A stretch of DNA of 11,432 bases. Source: JAKALQ01 sp963978265. Lineage in GTDB: Bacteria; Actinomycetota; Actinomycetes; S36-B12; UBA5976. Both the position numbers and the translations under genes were made by a program. Each line of letters begins with the position of its first letter. The first letter of the stretch is position 1. Under the pieces are notes generated by a model. It saw only the letters and a program-made list of their open reading frames with translations. It made no database searches and was not told the origin of the DNA. The stretch covers positions 1-11,432 of the forward strand of contig CAXBQV010000056.1 in the NCBI GenBank assembly GCA_963978265.1, given 5' to 3'. Positions 6,651-11,432 of the stretch are shown piece after piece.

Positions 6651-7232
6651 CTATTCCTTGGGTGATTCCCCACGAGTTCCCAGGTGGTTCCAGTCCCGCA
6701 ACCCCAGCGCCACCACCGCCAGCACGAGCAGGATCTGGACTGCGATGCCGAGCGGAGACGTCATCTGCTCGACGACGAGCTGCCCGAAGTCGGTCGTCTT
6801 CAGCGTGTGGGCGCCGAAGACGTAGATGCTGTAACTCATAAGCTTTCCGAAGAAGAAGGCGGTGAGTAGCGGGCGCAATGCGACGTTGCGCATGATGCCA
6901 GCAGCCGCAAACAACTGGGCCGACGACAGCGGCGAGAAGAAGAACACCATGATCGCCGTGTACGCAATCGCCTTCGTGCGTGTGAAGTAGCGACCAGCAG
7001 ATTCCATGTTTGCCACGTACTTGGTGGGCAGCCATGGCGTAAGTGCCCGCATGTACGTTGCGATCACCGCCCGGCCGGATGTCGCCGCAAGCGCACCCGT
7101 GATCACCAGCAGCACCGGATGCAGGGTGTACTGAAGTTCGAAGTACACAAGGAACATCCAGGTAGGCGGTGCGAACGCAGGGACTGAGTTCGCCACGAAG
7201 ATGGCGAGGAAGACGACGACGTACTGCGTCAC
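6651..7232 (-). CDS. DedA/VTT-like integral membrane protein
   Basis: A 193-residue very hydrophobic protein with about five membrane-embedded segments. Features recalling the DedA/VTT (SNARE-associated) family are the N-terminal NSVPAFAPPTW, a small-residue run with GALAATSGRA near 46-55, and the second half FFFSPLSSAQLFAAAGIMRNVALRPLLTAFFFGK (in two pieces: FFFSPLSSAQLFAAAG at 97-112, then a basic turn and FFFGK at 126-130). DedA/VTT proteins move phospholipid carriers or act as exporters; no specific substrate can be named here and the family match is moderate. The start is GTG at 7232, directly touching the TAA of smpB (7235-7233), with AAGGGG about 12 bases upstream inside smpB. No nearby ATG offers a better start. 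It therefore looks co-translated with smpB, placing a membrane protein between the two parts of trans-translation. Confidence 0.75.
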   Translation of the reverse strand: MTQYVVVFLAIFVANSVPAFAPPTWMFLVYFELQYTLHPVLLVITGALAATSGRAVIATYMRALTPWLPTKYVANMESAGRYFTRTKAIAYTAIMVFFFSPLSSAQLFAAAGIMRNVALRPLLTAFFFGKLMSYSIYVFGAHTLKTTDFGQLVVEQMTSPLGIAVQILLVLAVVALGLRDWNHLGTRGESPKE

Positions 7233-7712
7233 TTAGTCGTCGTACCCCTTGTTTCGCCGCCCGGTCGCGCGTTGCATCTCACGAGTGGCGTCCTTCTCGG
7301 CGATCGCCTGTCGCTTGTCGTGCGCCTTGCGGCCCTCAGCAATGCCGAGTTCGACCTTCGCGTACCCGTTCTTGAAGTACAGGGACAGCGGCACGATCGT
7401 GAAGCCCTGTCGGTCGATGGCCAACTTCAGCTTGCGCAGTTCGTCGTTCTTCAGGAGCAGTTTCCGCTTGCGCCGGGGTTCGTGGTTGGTCCAGGTGCCG
7501 AGGTCGTATTCCGGGATGTGCACGTTGTGCAGCCATGCCTCGCCCCCGTCGATCGTGGCGAATCCGTCCACCAGGGAAGCACGACCAGCGCGCAACGACT
7601 TGACCTCGGTTCCGGTCAGTACGAGACCTGCCTCGTAGCTGTCCTTGATCGAGTAGTCGTGGCGCGCTTTCTTGTTCTGCGCAACGAGTGTGCGCCCGGT
7701 CTCCCGTGGCAT
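7233..7712 (-). CDS. smpB: SsrA-binding protein SmpB
   Basis: A 159-residue RNA-binding protein that delivers Ala-tmRNA to stalled ribosomes. Family features are visible throughout: NKKARHDYSI (13-22), the hallmark GTEVKSLRAGRASL (34-47), HNVHIPEY (62-69), the HEPRRKRKLLL region (77-87), LYFKNGYAKVELGI (111-124), and the basic tail from GRKAHDKRQ (127-135) that folds into the decoding site. Length is normal for SmpB. ATG 7712 is 21 bases after the stop of the M23 gene; no strong ribosome site precedes it, which fits translation within an operon but is somewhat weak. Its partner RNA ssrA is encoded at 6210-6582 in the same direction, after one intervening membrane-protein gene. Confidence 0.96.
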   Translation of the reverse strand: MPRETGRTLVAQNKKARHDYSIKDSYEAGLVLTGTEVKSLRAGRASLVDGFATIDGGEAWLHNVHIPEYDLGTWTNHEPRRKRKLLLKNDELRKLKLAIDRQGFTIVPLSLYFKNGYAKVELGIAEGRKAHDKRQAIAEKDATREMQRATGRRNKGYDD

Positions 7713-7733
7713 GGGGTCAAGCGTACGGGACGC

Positions 7734-8939
7734 CTAGCAATTGACCTTTCGCTTCGAAGCGCCGTACCAGCCGCGCGGGTCGTAGGCCGTGCCATCGATG
7801 CGAACCTCGTAGTGCAGGTGCGGACCCGTGGACCAGCCGGTGGAGCCGACAGTGCCGATCGTCTGTCCGGCCTTCACCGTCTGACCGGACTTCACGTACG
7901 CCGACGTCTGATGCGCATACATCGTGGTGAGGCCGCTGCCGTGCGCGATGAGCGTGTGCAAGCCGTACGCGCCGCCATTGATGACGGAGACCACGATGCC
8001 GTCCGCAGCCGCATGAATGGGCGTGCCGCGTGATGCGCCGAGGTCCATTCCGGTGTGGCACGACTTGTAGCCGTACACCGGATGGATACGCGGTCCGACG
8101 TTCTGGGTGATGGACGCGCCCGGGATCGGACTCACGAGTTCACCGGAGAAGACGAGGTTTGCACCGAGCTTGGATCCGCTCTTCGCCTGCGCCTTCAGCC
8201 GTGCTTGCTCGGCACGGAGTTGGTCGTACCGTCGCTTCACCGCATCGCGATGCTTTTGGGCTTCCTTCAGCGCTGCGGCTCGTACAGCAGCGGCCGCGTC
8301 GACCTTCACCTTGGCTGCCTTCGCATCTTGAGCGGCGTTCGCTGCTTCAACCGCGGCTGCGTGGACTTCTTCCTTCTTCTTCGCGACCTGCGCCTCAAGT
8401 TGGGCAAGCGCGAATGCTTGAGCAGTGACCTTCGCCTTCACCTCGGTGAGGTTATCGATCACATCGGCCTTGTTCTGCGTCCATGTGTTGAGCGATTGCA
8501 TGCGTTCGGTGAGATCCTGCGGCGACGTGGAGCCCAGCAGCACGCTCAGCTGCGAGAACGGCCCACTTCGGTACACCTGATTGATGAGTTGTGCCACGAG
8601 TCGCTGTTCGCCCTCGAGTTTCGCCTTCGTCTCGGCGAGCTTCTTCCGGGCGGCCTCGGTGCGTGCCTCTGCAGCGCGAAGTGCTGCTGCAGCCGCAAGG
8701 TCCGCTGTATGCGCGCGGTCGTATCGGGCCTTCGCCGCGTTGTACACAGCCGTCGCCTTGTCGAGCTCGGCTTGCGCCTTCCGATAGGCGGACATCGCCT
8801 TCGATACCGCGGCGTTCGCATTGTCGAGGTCTTCACCAGCCTGCTGGATCTGACTGTTGAGGTCGGCGGCAATCACTGTGGGTGCCGGCGCGATGAGCGC
8901 GAGCACGAGTGACAGTGCGAGGACCCAACGGTGACGCAT
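7734..8939 (-). CDS. Coiled-coil M23 metallopeptidase, likely FtsEX-controlled cell-wall hydrolase
   Basis: A 401-residue exported murein hydrolase. Signal peptide at 1-24 (cleavage near VIA-A). Two long alanine/lysine/glutamate-rich coiled coils, about 27-120 and 150-255, flank a hinge GPFSQLSVLLGSTSPQDLTER (in parts at 126-136 and 137-146) that matches the hinge of EnvC/PcsB-type proteins. The C-terminal M23 domain (about 265-390) has a complete catalytic set: H295 and D299 in HTGMD, H343 in YAHQ, and H374 and H376 in HLHYE. It is thus expected to be active, unlike the degenerate E. coli EnvC. C294 next to a zinc ligand and the last residue C401 may form a disulfide. ATG 8939 sits one base after the ftsX stop; the in-frame upstream ATG at 8981 would lie within ftsX and put 14 polar residues before the signal peptide. 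Operon position and architecture point to regulation through FtsX in division. Confidence 0.93.
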   Translation of the reverse strand: MRHRWVLALSLVLALIAPAPTVIAADLNSQIQQAGEDLDNANAAVSKAMSAYRKAQAELDKATAVYNAAKARYDRAHTADLAAAAALRAAEARTEAARKKLAETKAKLEGEQRLVAQLINQVYRSGPFSQLSVLLGSTSPQDLTERMQSLNTWTQNKADVIDNLTEVKAKVTAQAFALAQLEAQVAKKKEEVHAAAVEAANAAQDAKAAKVKVDAAAAVRAAALKEAQKHRDAVKRRYDQLRAEQARLKAQAKSGSKLGANLVFSGELVSPIPGASITQNVGPRIHPVYGYKSCHTGMDLGASRGTPIHAAADGIVVSVINGGAYGLHTLIAHGSGLTTMYAHQTSAYVKSGQTVKAGQTIGTVGSTGWSTGPHLHYEVRIDGTAYDPRGWYGASKRKVNC

Positions 8940-8940
8940 G

Positions 8941-9849
8941 TCAGACCCGCAGATAGCGACGCAGCGTGATGGAAGCGGCAACGACGGCCAACAGCACGCC
9001 GAGGAAGATGACGAGCGGAACGGTCCAGAGCACCACGCCCCACCCGATGAAGGTGGTGAAGCGGAACGTCGAGGTCAGCGTGCCATCGATGAGGAACAGC
9101 TTCACTGCGACGAGGCCCATGCTCGCAAGCAGGCCACCGCCGAATGCCGCAACCGCCGCTTCCAGGACGAACGGAAGCCGGATGGACGTATTGGAGGCGC
9201 CGACGAGGCGCATGATCGATGTCTCACGACGTCGGCTGAACGCTGCCACGCGCATTGTGTTCGAGATGAGGAGCACGGTCACGAACAGCATCGCGAGTGC
9301 GATGGCGAGGCCGAGCGCCTGCAGACCGGCAAGTGCCTTGAAGAGCCGGTCGAGTGCTTCACGCTGGTCGCGGACGTCCTCGATTCCCGGTCGACCAGCG
9401 AATGCGGACGCGATCACGGCGAACTTCGTCGGGTCCTGCAATTTCACACGGTAGGACTCGGGCATCTGATCCGATGTCGCGTTCTCCGCGAGCGGCGAGC
9501 CCTTGAACTGCTCTTGGAACCGCTTGAGCGCTTCGTCCTTCGACTCGTAGTAGACCTTCTCCACGAGCGGCTTCAACGCATCGAGATCCGCGAGGATCTG
9601 CTGCTTCTGGACATCGGTCACTGGGCCGGCGGAGCACGACGGCGCCTCGCTCACGTCACCACAGAGGAAGATCGACACTTCGACGCGGTCGTACCAGTAG
9701 TCCTTCATCTGTCCGACCTGCGCGCGCACCAGCAGTGCGGCACCGAACAGTGACAGCGAAACACCGACGGTGACCACCACTGCAAGTGTCATCGTGAGAT
9801 TGCGCTTGAGCCCGTTGGCGACTTCCTGGACCACGAATTGGGGACGCAT
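8941..9849 (-). CDS. ftsX: Cell division ABC transporter permease FtsX
   Basis: A 302-residue membrane protein that partners FtsE and transmits ATP-driven shape changes to periplasmic or wall hydrolases. Topology fits FtsX: TM1 at about 20-44 after RNLTMT, a large extracytoplasmic domain (45-175), then TM2 (about 176-198), a cytoplasmic loop with FSRRRETSIMRLVGASN (204-220), TM3 (about 226-250) and TM4 (about 268-293). C63 and C72 in the outer domain could form a disulfide. I chose ATG 9849, one base after the ftsE stop, over GTG 9858, which overlaps ftsE by eight bases; MRPQF at the start agrees with actinobacterial FtsX. Length matches the family. The M23 gene begins one base after its stop. 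Confidence 0.95.
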   Translation of the reverse strand: MRPQFVVQEVANGLKRNLTMTLAVVVTVGVSLSLFGAALLVRAQVGQMKDYWYDRVEVSIFLCGDVSEAPSCSAGPVTDVQKQQILADLDALKPLVEKVYYESKDEALKRFQEQFKGSPLAENATSDQMPESYRVKLQDPTKFAVIASAFAGRPGIEDVRDQREALDRLFKALAGLQALGLAIALAMLFVTVLLISNTMRVAAFSRRRETSIMRLVGASNTSIRLPFVLEAAVAAFGGGLLASMGLVAVKLFLIDGTLTSTFRFTTFIGWGVVLWTVPLVIFLGVLLAVVAASITLRRYLRV

Positions 9850-9850
9850 C

Positions 9851-10540
9851 TCAACCACCGTATCCGTACACGCCGCGCGACTGGTCGCGCACGAGTCGGC
9901 CGTCCTCGAGTTCGATCACGCGCTTGCGCAACTGATCGACGATGGCGGCGTCGTGCGTCGCCATCACCACGGTGGTGCCGATGCGGTTGATGCGATCAAG
10001 CAGCTTCATGATGCCGATCGAGGTTTCGGGGTCGAGGTTGCCGGTCGGTTCGTCGGCGATGAGGATCTGCGGGCGATTCACGAACGCACGAGCGATCGCT
10101 ACGCGCTGCTGCTCGCCGCCGGAGAGCTGGCCGGGCAGGCGGTCTTCCTTGCCTTCGAGGCCCACCAGCTCGAGCACGTTCGGCACCACCGACTTGATGT
10201 CAGTGCCGTTGGACCCGGTCACTTCGAGGGCGAACGCCACATTTTCGAACACCGTGCGGTTCGGCAGCAGACTGAAGTCCTGGAACACTGTGCCGATCTG
10301 GCGCCGCAGCATCGGGACCTTCCAGCCGGCCAGCTTCGTGAGGTCCTTGCCCGCGACGTAGATGACGCCCGAGGTTGGGCGCTCCTCGCGCAGGCAGAGG
10401 CGCAGGAAGGTGGACTTGCCGGAGCCCGAGGCTCCCACGAGGAAGACGAATTCGCCCTTCTCGATGTCGACGGAGATGTCCCGAAGGGCCGGTCGCTGCT
10501 GGCCCTTGTGAACCTTCGTCACATTCTCGAATCGGATCAA
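9851..10540 (-). CDS. ftsE: Cell division ATP-binding protein FtsE
   Basis: A 229-residue ABC ATPase, the normal FtsE length. Motifs: Walker A GASGSGKST (36-44), Q87 in FQDFSLLPNRTVFENV (given in part, Q-loop), signature LSGGEQQR (139-146), Walker B ILIADEP (159-165) with catalytic E164, D-loop NLD and H196 in ATHDA. The LLPNRTVFENVA segment and ADEPTGNLDP are typical of FtsE. ATP hydrolysis drives FtsX. The start is TTG at 10540: an in-frame TGA lies five codons upstream and no ATG or GTG is available between, so this rare start is well supported; GAAAGA lies about ten bases before it. It follows prfB by 119 bases and is one base from ftsX, so ftsE and ftsX are surely one unit. Confidence 0.96.
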   Translation of the reverse strand: MIRFENVTKVHKGQQRPALRDISVDIEKGEFVFLVGASGSGKSTFLRLCLREERPTSGVIYVAGKDLTKLAGWKVPMLRRQIGTVFQDFSLLPNRTVFENVAFALEVTGSNGTDIKSVVPNVLELVGLEGKEDRLPGQLSGGEQQRVAIARAFVNRPQILIADEPTGNLDPETSIGIMKLLDRINRIGTTVVMATHDAAIVDQLRKRVIELEDGRLVRDQSRGVYGYGG

Positions 10541-10659
10541 TCGAACGGTCTTTCAGTGGGGAGGTCTGACCACGGGAGTCTACGGAAGGCCACCGCAGGG
10601 GCCGGCCAAGGCACGCCCGCACGGGCCGGCCTTCACCGGATCCTGACCGAAACCGACAG

Positions 10660-11432
10660 TTAGCGGGTCTTGCGCCAGCGGATCGCGGCCTCGATGAAGC
10701 CGTCGAGGTCGCCGTCGAGCACGGCCCCGGTGTTCCCGGTTTCGTATTCCGTCCGGAGGTCCTTGACCATCTGGTACGGGTGCAGCACGTAGGAGCGCAT
10801 CTGGTTGCCCCAGGATCCACTGGTGTCGCCCTTGAGGGCGTCGATCTTCGCCTGCTCCTCCTGGCGAGTGCGCTCGAGGAGTTTCGCCTGCAACACGACC
10901 ATCGCCGTCGCACGGTTCTGCAGCTGAGAGCGCTCGTTCTGGCAGGACACGACGATGCCGGTCGGGATGTGCGTGATGCGCACCGCGGAGTCGGTCGTGT
11001 TCACGCCCTGACCGCCGGGGCCCGACGAGCGGTACACGTCGACGCGGATCTCGTCTTCGGGAATGTCGATCGATTCGGCCTGCTCCATGACCGGGATCAC
11101 TTCGACGCCGGCGAACGACGTCTGTCGACGACCCTGGTTGTCGAACGGCGAGATGCGGACCAACCGGTGCGTGCCCTGCTCGACGGACAGCGTGCCGTAG
11201 GCGTACGGGGCGTGCACCGCGAATGTCGCCGACTTGATGCCGGCTTCTTCCGCATACGAGATGTCGTACACCTCGGTGGACCACCCGTGACGTTCGCAGT
11301 ACCGCAGATACATACGCATCAACATCTCCGCCCAGTCGGCAGCGTCGACGCCGCCGGCTTCGGAGCGAATCGTGACCAGCGCTTCGCGGGCGTCGTACTC
11401 GCCGTTCAGCAGCGTGCGCACTTCGAGTTCGG
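10660..11432 (-). CDS. prfB: Peptide chain release factor 2, C-terminal part
   Basis: About 256 residues are visible; the 5' end lies beyond the right edge, and roughly 110 residues are missing compared with the usual 365-370. RF2 ends translation at UAA and UGA. The stop-codon reading tripeptide SPF occurs in RISPFDNQGRRQTSF (bases 11151-11143 for SPF), which distinguishes it from RF1 (PxT). The hydrolysis motif GGQ is at bases 11016-11008 in SSGPGGQGVNTTDSAVRIT. The GTG at 11421 is an internal codon, not a start, since the frame stays open to the edge (ELE precedes it). Whether the gene has the programmed +1 frameshift found in many prfB genes cannot be seen here because that site is near the start. 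Downstream come ftsE and ftsX, the usual actinobacterial order. Confidence 0.96.
   Translation of the reverse strand, partial: ELEVRTLLNGEYDAREALVTIRSEAGGVDAADWAEMLMRMYLRYCERHGWSTEVYDISYAEEAGIKSATFAVHAPYAYGTLSVEQGTHRLVRISPFDNQGRRQTSFAGVEVIPVMEQAESIDIPEDEIRVDVYRSSGPGGQGVNTTDSAVRITHIPTGIVVSCQNERSQLQNRATAMVVLQAKLLERTRQEEQAKIDALKGDTSGSWGNQMRSYVLHPYQMVKDLRTEYETGNTGAVLDGDLDGFIEAAIRWRKTR

Noticed and set aside
7272..8033. A 253-codon plus-strand frame across smpB and the M23 gene.
   Set aside because: It lies opposite two well-recognised genes, spans their junction and shows no domain features.
8940..8981. An upstream ATG at 8981 for the M23 peptidase.
   Set aside because: It adds 14 polar residues before an otherwise standard signal peptide and overlaps ftsX; ATG 8939 is one base from the ftsX stop.
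10600..10631. GGCCGGCC at both 10600-10607 and 10624-10631, a possible hairpin between prfB and ftsE.
   Set aside because: Each copy is itself palindromic, the loop is 16 bases and no T-run follows; in GC-rich DNA this is weak support for a terminator.
11419..11421. GTG at 11421 as the start of prfB.
   Set aside because: The frame stays open to the window edge and the visible part lacks the N-terminal domain of RF2, so the real start is outside the window.

Overview
The window comes from a GC-rich genome, most likely an actinobacterium. The order release factor 2, FtsE, FtsX, cell-wall hydrolase, SmpB on one strand is a familiar actinobacterial arrangement. The fatty-acid beta-oxidation pair at the left has the actinobacterial type of motifs. 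I suspect a lineage such as Acidimicrobiia, but the sequence alone does not settle the class.

Left part (1-2359, plus strand): the end of a thiolase gene overlaps by four bases a complete gene for the two-domain enoyl-CoA hydratase/3-hydroxyacyl-CoA dehydrogenase. Together they form a fadA-fadB type operon that finishes the beta-oxidation cycle. Next (2519-3973, plus) is a secreted protein with a SpaA/prealbumin-like domain and eight cysteines, but no visible wall or membrane anchor.

Middle part (3990-6120) is a small accessory cluster: a VOC-fold protein (minus), a divergent DoxX-like membrane protein (plus), a short-chain dehydrogenase (minus) and an ArsR-type regulator (minus). A 10-6-10 base palindrome lies between the regulator and the dehydrogenase and is a good operator candidate. 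The DoxX-like gene and the dehydrogenase converge so tightly that their stop codons share a CTAG.

Right part (6169-11432, all minus strand) is a conserved housekeeping block read from right to left: prfB (5' end outside the window), ftsE, ftsX, a coiled-coil M23 peptidase, smpB, a DedA/VTT-like membrane protein and the tmRNA gene ssrA. A perfect 16-base-pair hairpin follows ssrA. FtsE and FtsX form the divisome ABC complex. The downstream peptidase has the coil-hinge-coil layout of EnvC/PcsB proteins plus a full set of M23 catalytic residues, so it is the likely hydrolase controlled by FtsEX. SmpB and tmRNA form the trans-translation system, with one membrane-protein gene between them.

I found no CRISPR array, insertion sequence, tRNA gene or phage feature. 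No gene cluster here looks like a wholly new system. The most interesting points are the FtsEX-peptidase unit, the membrane protein inside the smpB-ssrA locus, the palindrome at 5782-5807 and the unanchored SpaA-domain protein.
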